Origin: Phoronis australis
Lineage: Eukaryota; Phoronida; Phoronidae
Reading direction: 5' to 3'
Assembly: GCA_002633005.1 (NCBI GenBank)
Contig: NMRA01000051.1
Span: 423,407-455,056, forward strand
Length of the DNA stretch: 31,650 nt
Part shown: in pieces, positions 22,901 through 31,650 of the stretch
Numbering within the stretch: the stretch's first letter is position 1
Layout: every line of letters begins with the position of its first letter
Notes under the pieces: model-generated
Database searches by the model: none
What the model saw: only the letters and a program-made list of their open reading frames with translations
Told to the model about the DNA's origin: nothing
Translations under genes and position numbers: made by a program

Positions 22901-23458
22901 AGTTGGTTTTGATGTATTGGTTTATTGTTAAATATATTTCATACATCACCAACGGCCATTCGTTACGTTTGGAATGATTGCACTGAAAGGGATCATGGGT
23001 GTAGGGTCTTGATACATCATGTCTTCTTGACACAGTTATGACCACTGAAAGTAATTTTTTCCCTTTAAATGATTTTCATTCATTAAAATTGTTTTGGTCC
23101 TTAATCTTACTGTTGAAACTAATTATTGTTTCACTATTATGGATTACCTCCCGTTTTAATCAATTATGCAGAAATGGACGTAGTGGTTCAAAACGGACTG
23201 CCTTCTACGTGGTTTAATAGTTCACATTCATTTGCGCAAGCATGCACAGGCAATCTTCGTGTAAATTACTCAGAAGGTATACAAGAGCGATACAATATGG
23301 CCGACGACCAGTCGAGATTTTGCTGATTAAAATTAGGAAGACAAGTTAAAAAATACACTGCAAATCGGTAGTTACAGATATCGGGGCTTAACTTAATGTT
23401 CGTTTAGTGAAGACACAACCAATAAAGAGAAATGGAATCATATGATGCAGGCAATGAG
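22901..23458. other. no gene seen
   Basis: A 66-codon frame (23126-23326) is open but has no start context, splice sites or family match that I can support. Confidence 0.3.
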
Positions 23459-23871
23459 CCTCTAATTCCATAGTTCACTCACCGATTAACGATGGGTACC
23501 GCAGATTGCTCTCTAATGCCGTTCATCTGGCAGACATGTGAGTCGGAGAGGTATGGTAATAAAACAATGTTTTAATGAGGTTGGTTAGCCATGCAGTGTT
23601 GAAAGCACACTTTGGAACGAAGCTGAGTTCTTATAATTTTTATATAAAGAGCACGTTCGTCAAACGAAAACACAGAAAATGGATGAACATGTGGTTGTTG
23701 TGACTGCCGAATTATCCAAGAGCACGTATTCTAATATTTACTTTCATGACCTTCAGGACGTGTTGTCACTTATGTTGTTTTGATTTGATGCGACTTTATG
23801 TTGTGCATGCGCACTAGAGCACAATCTGCAGTACCCATCGTTAATACGTGAGTGAGCTGTTGAATTTTAGG
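23459..23871. mobile_element. MITE with ~60-bp terminal inverted repeats
   Basis: The left end 23459-23525 and the complement of 23811-23871 match along about 60 bases, including TCACTCAC, ATTAACGATGGGTAC and GCAGATTG. I see no clear target duplication. The interior holds TATATAAAGAG (about 23640) about 40 bases before an ATG opening a 35-codon frame, probably chance. No transposase. Confidence 0.65.
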
Positions 23872-24047
23872 CATATCGCCTACATCAGTAGCTTCCACTT
23901 GTCGTTAATGGTTATGCCTTCACGAAACAAACATTAGGTTAAGCATCAGTAGCCGAGTTCAAGTGTATATTTAACTGTCTTGTAAGAACTCGCCTGCTCG
24001 TCGGCTATATTGCATCACCCAAGTCCTGATGACTGCATCCTCGCGAT

Positions 24048-24180
24048 TGCCAAACCCCCACCTATCACCTACGGCGGACGTGGGGGGATTACTACAAATA
24101 TGGCGGAATGTGGAGGGCGGGGGTTGGGGGTGACAGGTGGTGGCGATAGGCAGGGGGTAGTTTGGCAAAGTCGAATTGGT
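24048..24180. repeat. G-rich foldback about 200 bp upstream of copy B
   Basis: TTGCCAAACCCCCACCTATC (24048-24067) is inversely repeated, with small differences, at about 24143-24174 (GATAGGCAGGGGGTAGTTTGGCAA). Between them lie several G runs (GGGCGGGGGTTGGGGG near 24115). It can form a hairpin and possibly a G-quadruplex. Confidence 0.5.
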
Positions 24181-24311
24181 TTGCACCCCTAATAGTTTCT
24201 GCCTTCCTACGGGTCTAAAATAAGGACCGGTCCTATGAATGCTTTTTTGTAGTTCGTGACATAATTTCACGCATCAATTACGTATCCAAAATGACAATCA
24301 CAAGAGCGTCA

Positions 24312-24326
24312 CAGCTGATGACGTCA
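24312..24326 (+). promoter_or_regulatory. conserved E-box / CRE promoter module, copy B
   Basis: CAGCTG (24312-24317) and TGACGTCA (24319-24326), about 52 bases before the ATG at 24379, with the same order and spacing as at 412-426. The overlapping CACGTG of copy A is CACCTG here. Confidence 0.55.
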
Positions 24327-24378
24327 CCTGTAGACAAGTACACAGTTGAATCTTTACAAAGTGGTACATTTAAACGCA

Positions 24379-27300
24379 ATGGAGAGAGAAAGTGCTTTAT
24401 ATTTTATCAAACAACTGAAAATTCGTAAACAGTAAGTAGTATTCCAAAGGCCAATCTGGCATAAACTTTCTTACTTATCAAACAACTAGTATAGGAAGAG
24501 CGTTGGCATATCTAATCTGTTACTCCTTTCCTCGTTCTTGCAACCTTAGTAAAGCATGATTCTTTGTATCACTTTAGGGTTAATGCACAGGCTGCAAATT
24601 GTCTGAAAAAGATGACTAAGAACTACGTCAAGGACGCTGAAAATGTGGAAAATGCCGTAAAACGTGAGTATCGCCGCTGAGGAAAACGAATTCATCTTCT
24701 TGATGCAGTCCGCCACAAATCATACGGTAAATCAATTTTTACCGTAAAACGTTCAAATTATAATGAAGTGATAGATTGCTAGGGTCTGCCGTGGTGATTT
24801 CACGTCTTTAACCAAAATATTACGGTGTAGTATTTGACTTAAAGTTATATCAATTAAACACCGTTAGGACTCCTATTTGAACACTCGTTTAAGATCCAGC
24901 TTTCTAGCGATCAATGGCCGGTTGCATGAAACAGTCCCTATTGGGGACTCGCCTAAGTTCCCTGAATGTTTTGCATATTTGTTTCGTTCATAACTCGTAT
25001 ATGTACTGTTTTTCTATCATTTTACAGTTGTTACAAGCTCCTCTTTGACTGAAAACTGAGGCCTTAGTTCAATCAAAACAATTAGGGACTTAAATTAGGG
25101 GCATTGCATGAAAAAATCCTTACTTACTTTCAATAACAGGGAGAATTCGACGTAGAACTCACTCTCGATTTGGCCTAGTAATGATACCCAAGCATCTTAA
25201 GAAAGGAAAATCAGAGTATTCATAAGCCCACAAGTATACAGTAGATTTAGGGAACTTGGATGAGTCCCTATTTGGGACTGTTTCATGCAACCGGGTACAA
25301 CCCTCCTATGTTCCTCCTCAAATAGCCTCATCCACCGCATACGTCGTAGCTCATGATTTGTTTGAAGCTTTTCATCGAACTTGTACAAAGGAAATTTATA
25401 GTAGCGTCGTGAAAAAAAATCACTATGTAAGAATAGCGTGGCGCAAGAAATTCATTCTTGCCGTTTTGTTTTGATCATTGCAGGTTTTCCTATAGACTCT
25501 GACGTAGCACAGGGTGTCAGTGACATTCTGATAGAACTGAATCAACGTCTTGGATATCTCAGAGCCAACCTGGGAGAGGTCGAGCGTGACATGGAATTAA
25601 TGGACAGGTCAGTAGATGCGAAAAAGCCTTGCAAGTGTCGATTATTGTGCAAGTCGGTTTTTATTTATCCTCACTGTGTAAAATAATCAAATATTTGATT
25701 CCAAAACTTGGTTTTAGACTACGCAAAAGATTGTCGATTTCATTTTGCAGCCTCGTCAGACATACAGTGAAGGTTGAGAAAAAACTAGGAGCTGCTACTG
25801 AAGTATTATCAAATTTGAAAAAGATGAGAAATTTACATGCGTACCTGCCCAAACAATTGTATGGGAATTCCCGTAGCAACTGTATTTTAAACACTTGACC
25901 GATGCTGTCATACATGTTTTTCCCTTTAGGACCTTATTATACCAGACTCTTCCTCAGAATATTCGAGTCCACCTCTAAATGTAGTTGAATGTCTGATAGG
26001 ACGAACGGAACCGCACAGCAAATGGCACCATCTATCGAGAACTTACTCAAATTGTGAAACAATTAGCTCGTCCAAATTTATTTTTGTCCTTATTGGAGAT
26101 TGTGTCGAGATTTACCTTGGTGTGACAAGGGTGTCATTATGAAGGTAATTTTTAATATTTGATTTAAAAGTGTATCGATGAGACTAACTGCCAATAACTC
26201 AGATTCAAAGGAATTGAACGACAACGAATCTAGTCACTGCAGAATGACCAAGCCAAGCGCGAGCGTCTCCGGTTGCTCTTATCTATCAACTGTTCGTCTC
26301 AGAAGCTGCGAAACAAGACATCTGCCGAGGTAGAGGCTGTCAAGAAGAAAATTGGTCAGACGACAGACCGGGTTGAAGAGCTGAAGCGGCGGTTGTATCA
26401 GGTGAGCCTTCACTTATGTATGTCTGGTATAGACATGCTAAGACCTTCACGTGGTACAGTGTAGTAACATCATGTCTAAAAGCTTTTGGTCTGTTAACAT
26501 CAACCTTTAGCCTATTTACACAGGCATGAAACTTCTATAGGATACTTCTAGGGTCATATTCAAGATTTACAACCTAATGAGCTCGGATATCTGGTACACT
26601 CATGGTGGGAACTTTGGTTGTATTTTTCTGGAAGACCTCCGGTCGTGGATGTAGTGGTGAGGTGATCGATTAAAAGTTGAAAAGTCTCTCGTTCTAACAC
26701 AGCCTTCTACCTGAAAAAACACAATAGGTGTCCAACATTAGTGTACTAGATACCCATTCTCGTTCTTCTAATAGCCCTCTAACACCTGTAGATGACCGGA
26801 GAAGTAATCGACCGAAACGTCGTGCTAATGTAAATGTGGTAGAGGCCGATATCTAGTAATGCAATTACATTAATACACAGAGTGGTCTCTATTTTCTAAA
26901 TATTATAATATTGTCCTTATACATATATCGCTGAGCCACAGTAGCCTTTATTTGAAAAACAAAACATTATCTATGCCTGTACCATTAAGGTGAAGATTCA
27001 GCATTTTTTAATTATTAATATGAGCACAGCCACAAAAATCTCTTTCGTATCATATACAGTCTTTCATTCATTCCCTTCCGTGCATACAGTCATTATTGAA
27101 ATCGAGCTCACAGAGCAGGAGACACTTTTGTGCAATGCTCAATTGTCATTCAAAGCACATTTTTATAGATACGTAGTGCTATCGACGGGTCAAGAGCAGT
27201 ACTTCGTATCCGTGGTTAATTCTATTTTCTCGATATTTCAGATCATAGCCGAAATGCATGATATGGTACACGGACAGCAGAAAGCAGACGAGGTTATGCA

Positions 27301-27886
27301 AAGGTTCGTAAAGCGAGATTTTCGTTTGTTCACCCCCGTGTTGGGGTATTATCAAGATACAATCCAAAGAGTCCTAATCGTAGCCATAATAATATTTCTT
27401 TACTTAATAAATACACAATAAAGTGTGGCAATGGATATTCAATCATTTTGGCGACCATGGGAGAGGGTGGAAATTGTCAAAACCTGAGAGGCCAAATATT
27501 TCCTGACAAGCAGGTCGCCACGTCGAAAATTCTGGCGACGGGAGGGGGACAACTTCAAAATCGTGTTGACCGGGACTGAAAATTGTGGCATTCTGTGTGA
27601 AAAAGCTGGGACAATAGATGAGGGGGGGATTTGTTGTAGACCATGGAGGGGCAGATGAATACTACCACGGCCCTCTAAGCTTTTTTCGGGCCTCGAGAAC
27701 CAGCTGCAGTAACAGTTTTGATTAATCTATGCTCTCTCAGAATTTTGCGTAATACACGTCGGCAAACTACATGCGAACAATGTTTTTGTTTCATCAATTA
27801 TTTTACATTTGTTGATTGCTTTCAGTTCCAAAGCTCCTAAAGTAAACGGATCACGGGTGACTGAGTGTGCCGGAGGATTTCGGTAA
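24379..27886 (+). CDS. seven-exon coiled-coil gene, copy B; exon 4 donor lost
   Basis: Exons are 24379-24431, 24578-24663, 25484-25607, 25751-25823, 26243-26401, 27242-27303 and 27826-27886. Exons 1-6 have exactly the lengths and phases of copy A. Joined, they would give 205 residues. The donor after exon 4, GTGAGT in copy A, is ATGAGA here (25824-25829). Without it the frame reads through to a TGA at 25896-25898, giving 136 residues that lack the exon 5 helix. A weak in-frame donor, GTATTA at 25803, could rescue the frame with loss of seven residues. Skipping exon 4 would shift the frame. Exon 7 is one base shorter in its aligned part than in copy A and stops 20 codons earlier. The gene is either a pseudogene in the making or uses an altered splice. 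Family and function are unknown, as for copy A. Confidence 0.6.
24918..25294. mobile_element. MITE in intron 2 of copy B
   Basis: CCGGTTGCATGAAACAGTCC (24918-24937) is inverted at 25275-25294. The similarity extends inward over about 45 bases (GGGACTC, AAGTTCCCT). The element is absent from the same intron of copy A, so it probably inserted after the duplication. Target duplication and superfamily are unclear. A minus-strand frame over its right end is an artefact. Confidence 0.7.
25824..25829 (+). other. mutated splice donor of exon 4, copy B
   Basis: The exon end AAAAAG is identical in both copies. It is followed by GTGAGT in copy A (1943-1948) and ATGAGA here. ATGAGA does not match the U12 AT-AC donor consensus (ATATCC), so this looks like a plain loss of the donor. 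Confidence 0.75.
26402..27241 (+). other. intron 5 of copy B
   Basis: The counterpart of 2402-3305, ending in a TTTCAG acceptor. A frame from 26990 happens to be open through exon 6 and beyond (to 27421); it is not matched in copy A. Confidence 0.55.
27304..27422 (+). other. possible alternative 3' end in intron 6, copy B
   Basis: If the weak donor GTTCGT after exon 6 is skipped, the frame continues 39 codons. It ends in a hydrophobic tail (RVLIVAIIIFLYLINTQ) and a TAA at 27419-27421. Two AATAAA signals (27406-27411, 27417-27422) lie at this end. Copy A stops after 17 codons with no such tail. This may be chance. Confidence 0.25.
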
Positions 27887-27985
27887 CAAGTAAACGGATC
27901 CGGCGTGCATGGAATCGTCTTAGAACCCTACTTATGGGTCGATAAAGTCACTGTGAAAAAGATGGCTGGATAGAGGGTGACGCAC

Positions 27986-28392
27986 GCGTTAAAGGAGAAT
28001 GCGACCCAAAAAAACAATCTACGTTACCTGACACCTGACGGCAGACGGGGGTGTTGAAATTATCCAATGACGTAATTGGTTTCACATGTCGTCTGTTCAG
28101 CGGTTCACAACACGGGTTAGTGGTGTCAGCTTATCGCTTGAATTCATCGTTTAACACCAATAAATCATCAAACTTCGATGCAAAACCCTTAAAAATACAC
28201 CGAGTTCTAATAAAAACGTGTTGTTTTATTTCGCTTTTACGGATTTACTGGTATTTGGACACACCGCAACCTACAAAGTTCGGCAGGCCAGGAGTTTGGG
28301 GTCTGTTCGGAGATAAATTCGAAGTATTCTTCCGTGAAATACAAACGGGAGAACCTAGATTTGTGTTGTTTACACTTGTGATTTTTTTGTGT
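27986..28392. other. no supported gene
   Basis: A 152-codon frame (28051-28509) is open, but it lacks recognisable domains and its C-terminal part comes from a GC-rich direct repeat. I leave it unannotated. Confidence 0.35.
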
Positions 28393-28490
28393 TCGGAACC
28401 CGATCAGGCCCGTCGCCGCCGGACTGACTCGTTATCCCGGCCAGTGGCTCGGAACCCGATCAAGCCCGTCACTCCCGCCGGGACTGGTAC
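28393..28490 (+). repeat. GC-rich direct repeat, two units
   Basis: TCGGAACCCGATCAGGCCCG (from 28394) and TCGGAACCCGATCAAGCCCG (from 28449) are direct copies 55 bases apart. Each is followed by GTC and a related CGCCGG(G)ACTG stretch. The local composition is much more GC-rich than the flanks. Confidence 0.65.
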
Positions 28491-28499
28491 GAACATAAA

Positions 28500-31197
28500 C
28501 CAGCTTTAGTCCGAAACTACAGGTACATGGCAACTCGCCCAGCGCCAATCCCGACTTAGTCAAGAGCTCATCCGACGAAGACTTCACGGATCCGATCGTT
28601 AGGCTTCACAGGCAATCAGTTCGAACCGAAATACACTGATTAAGAAATACTAGAGAGGCACCGTGAACATGCACAGGCAACGGAACGTATGGATAGTTCT
28701 TTGGTAAGCCGGAATTCGTCAGAGAAATCACTGTGGACGAAATGCCGGCCCAGCACAGACACGGAGATGTTTCACGGCCTCATACTGGCTATTAACAGCC
28801 TACTTTTCGTTCTTCACTACCGCGAGCCACTTCCTAAGCATTACGGGCTCTCGAAGAAGTCCGAAAAAACGATATACCCGCTTTCTTCGCAGCTTCATAG
28901 TTCTGACAACTGGCAGGAACGATGCACGCAATATGGAGGCAGTCACTCTGCAGACGAACCACTGACGTCCGTGCGTCGTTTCTCACCTTCCTCACAGGTT
29001 AACGCGACAACTCTCGGCAAGGTGAGGTCGACCGCATAAGAGGCGATGTAGATACAGACCGATAAAGACGGTAAAAAAGACGAACTAAATCGAGTGGCAT
29101 TCTCCTTTAAGGTTTTTGATTTTGACTTTCAGGGGATTATTTTTTCTGAATCTCACCTCAGTAGAGTGCCAGTTAAAAAGATGTACAATAATTCCTTAGG
29201 AGGTAACAAAGTAGCACAAGAAAACCCTACCGCAAGCTGTGAATTTCGGAGAAACACGGGAGAAACAGGAGCACAGCAGAACATCGTGTCGTAAACTTCG
29301 GTCATAGCTTCGCCTATTTCTGGCCTAAGGTTAATATTTTCTTTCGTAGGGTCCAGTTTGGGAACAGTTCACTTCCCTAGGGTCATGCACTGAAGAGAAC
29401 ACTTTGAAAGAGTGTGGTTACGGGGTCCCTAAATGCCCAAGGGATCGTTTCAAATCTCTTGTTTAGTCTCTAGTCTCTAGCGGCTGACCGACTTTCGTCA
29501 TCTAACGTCAAAATTCACAGAAATACCAATTTTTATAGGGTTATTTTAGTTTGGCAAACTTCAGATAGTGCAACTTGATGTTTAGGATAGGATCATAGAT
29601 ATTTTCTGGACTTTCTGCCTGCATAAAAGTCCACTTAGTTTATAATAGTCTTTGAGTCGGTCGATTTTTGCAGATACGTAAACATGTAAATATGAACCCT
29701 TGCAGATTTCCAGAAGAAAATAGCACTGCCATCGCATAGCAACCGAAAGTAAAATACTTAAGGCACCTATTTAATATTTAGCTGCTGGTTGTTAAGCAGC
29801 TGGGCTTTTTTCAAATCGGTAATTTACAGAAAGCAATCTTCAGGTAACAACAGAAGGGATGCGCCTAGGTCAGTTAAACTTGCACTACAAAAATCGCAGA
29901 AATATGTGTATTGCCAGTACTGTACACGTTGAGTTGATACACAAAACTTGATCATCAAAAATCCTTTCTTGATAGTCTCATCTTATCGACTAAGCGAGTT
30001 TCGTACTAACAATTTCCTTTTCGTCAACATTGCTTTCCTAATAACGCCTTTCAAAGTAAATACTTTTCTTGGAATTCTTTTGGAAAGTATTGCTATTTTT
30101 ATGGTTATAAAACCATCGAGAATATTGCTTTTGCGTAATTCATAAACAGTGGTCTTCATCTTCTTCCATTTTTCGATTCCGGACAATGCTACTGTTCGTT
30201 TTTAATACATCATTCTAATCATTATGATTTTTATCACGTTTTAGGCTGTTTGGATCACATTTCTTAATGCTTCTGACAGATTTCTGTGCTTCGCATCAGC
30301 GCATTTTATGGTTTTCATCCGATAATCAATTTGATTTGCTTTCTACATCCTTTCGTGAATAGTTCACAAAAATTTCGTGGCCTGGGCCAAGAAAGAATAA
30401 ACCCACCGAGGTTAACAGATATACTCCTAAATGTTTTCTCTTCTATATGTGTTACTGTGTCCTTCTTCTCTCTATTGTCCCCGCCTCACCCTGCCCTGTC
30501 TCCCTGCCTTTGGTTCTAACCGGCCTTTCATTAAGAAAACTCCACTGAGCTGAAGCTGCTGCGCACGATGCTTGCAAGTTGAGGGAATTTCGGACATTTT
30601 ACACCACAACTGGAAACAGTCTAGCCTATGCCTAAAGTTCCAGATATTTGTCGAGCACAAAAACATTTTTAAATTTAAAGCTAGACTTCGCCATGTCAAG
30701 CTGGCTAAAAACGAAAATCGAATTAGGTTTGATTACCCTCATAAAATCGGTCTCATAATTTTTCTTACCGTCACAGGATTCTATTTCCGTTTCCCACAAC
30801 TCCAAAACCTTCAGCGACGGTAAGGGATACTATGAAGCCGACTTCATGAGAATAAAGGTCCAATTCAATTTTCGTTTAGTAACCAGCTAAATAGAGCGAA
30901 ATACATCTTTAAGAATTGAAACGTCTAAGAAATGATGATTGTGTTTTGTGATTTTAATTCGTAATTCAAAACCAAAGGCATGGGAAGCAAGAAACTTCGA
31001 ATTGACGCTGATGTTCCTGTGTTCACGAAAATTTGGAAAAGTTGCTTTCGTACCTCCTTCAGTGCATACATCATCGACATCTATATCCGACGCCAGGCAG
31101 CAAAGAACGTGTGAAAGCACGTAAACTGACATGATGCATTTTCCAAATCTCTTCTCATTTTGAGTACTGAAAATTCACAAAATCGCTCTATAGATTC
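28500..31197. other. gene-poor stretch
   Basis: No exon is supported. The frame 28689-29039 (116 codons) is the longest; it has an ordinary ATG but no recognisable domain. The rest is AT-rich and without obvious tandem repeats. Confidence 0.35.
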
Positions 31198-31440
31198 ATG
31201 CGCGCACCCGGGAGGGGGGCTCGGGGGCCCCATTTGGCGAAGTGGACAAAAAGGTCCGCCTCTGAAAAACAAAAAGTCCGAGAGAATGAGACAAAAGTCC
31301 ACTAAACAAGCACAAACGCGAAATTCAGTGTTGCGCCCATTTTTTTCTTTCTTTTTTATTCCGCCCGCTTTATTGTTATCAAAAGGTCCACAATGTCAGG
31401 AATTCGAGCCCCCCATATTGGAGGCTGGGTGCGCGCATGA
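31198..31440. mobile_element. foldback element with GCGCGC-containing ends
   Basis: CATGCGCGCACCC at 31198-31210 is inverted at about 31427-31439. Inward, GGGGGGCTCG (left) and the complement of CGAGCCCCCC (right) also match, as do GTGGAC blocks. The spacing of the blocks differs between arms. The 123-codon frame over it (31160-31531) is an artefact. The right arm, TTGGAGGCTGGGTGCGCGCA, resembles 7368-7388 inside the hAT-like MITE. Confidence 0.5.
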
Positions 31441-31650
31441 AATGGGGCTATTCGGAAAATCTACAATAACTAGAGGGCGTGCGTGTACTAGTGGTGATAG
31501 ATTAACAGCCTCGATATCGCGAGCCCTTTAAATACATGGTGAAATGGCTTGCGGTCGTGCCAACTGAATCTGAGATTGCGTAAAAAGGGTGCTTCTATGA
31601 GAGGAAGTAAGCACTACCTCATACAAAGGTAAGGTTTTTGATTATTTTAA
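31441..31650. other. window end, no gene seen
   Basis: A tRNA A-box-like GTACTAGTGGTGA (about 31486-31498) hints at another SINE head, but the B box is poor. Nothing else is supported. Confidence 0.25.

Larger units (their letters stand above)
24219..27985 (+). repeat. segmental duplication, copy B
   Basis: Second copy of the block at 320-4025, same orientation, about 23.9 kb downstream. It has a MITE in intron 2 in place of the (TC)n tract of copy A, and all seven exons can be aligned. Confidence 0.9.

Noticed and set aside
26990-27421. 143-codon frame running from intron 5 through exon 6 of copy B
   Set aside because: The intron part is not open or conserved in copy A; only exon 6 itself is supported.
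28051-28509. 152-codon plus-strand frame
   Set aside because: No recognisable domain; part of it is the GC-rich direct repeat.
28689-29039. 116-codon plus-strand frame with ATG
   Set aside because: No family resemblance, splice or promoter support.
31480-31560. Second tRNA-like SINE head
   Set aside because: Only an A-box-like word is present; the B box and spacing are poor.

Overview
The window is animal genomic DNA, AT-rich, with intron-containing genes, GT-AG splice sites, TATA boxes, AATAAA signals, microsatellites and many small decayed mobile elements. There are no bacterial-style operons or ribosome binding sites. The repeat style (hundreds-of-bases tandem repeat ending in GGACG runs, GIY-YIG retroelement remnants, hAT-like MITE, tRNA-derived SINEs) and the mucin-like membrane genes suggest a marine invertebrate. 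I cannot name the species.

Layout. (1) 320-4025 holds a seven-exon gene (487-3986) for a 225-residue, mostly helical, highly charged protein that I do not recognise. (2) 5060-5897 holds a compact two-exon gene reconstructed here: a TATA box, an exon coding for a signal peptide that ends in a phase-1 donor, and a second exon. Together they encode a 92-residue secreted protein with eight cysteines. (3) 6000-16200 is gene-poor and carries a hAT-like MITE with target-site duplication (7004-7444), two inverted decayed 3' ends of a GIY-YIG retroelement (10500-11110), a tRNA-type SINE head (11641-11710), G/C-homopolymer-rich repeat pieces and a hairpin element (15394-15526). (4) 16292-17461 is an intact mucin-like type I membrane protein with a 63-bp coding repeat. 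About 1.3 kb downstream lies a decayed relative (18776-19544) whose mucin-like sequence passes through all three forward frames. (5) 20285-21715 is a tRNA-like head followed by a ~440-bp tandem repeat. Further inverted-repeat elements lie at 23459-23871 and 24048-24180. (6) 24219-27985 is a second copy of the first gene, same strand, with all seven exons recognisable. Its exon 4 donor has changed from GT to AT, intron 2 contains a MITE, and the C terminus is altered. (7) 28 kb to the end has no gene I can support, only repeats and a foldback element (31198-31440).

The two coiled-coil copies, 23.9 kb apart, are the main story. A promoter block with a palindromic CRE (TGACGTCA) beside an E-box is kept in both. 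Hand-counted exon differences show about as much amino-acid change as silent change overall, and almost only amino-acid change in exons 2 and 5. This fits either fast adaptive divergence or loss of constraint in one copy. All gene models are read by eye from splice consensus and frame continuity. None is backed by transcript data.
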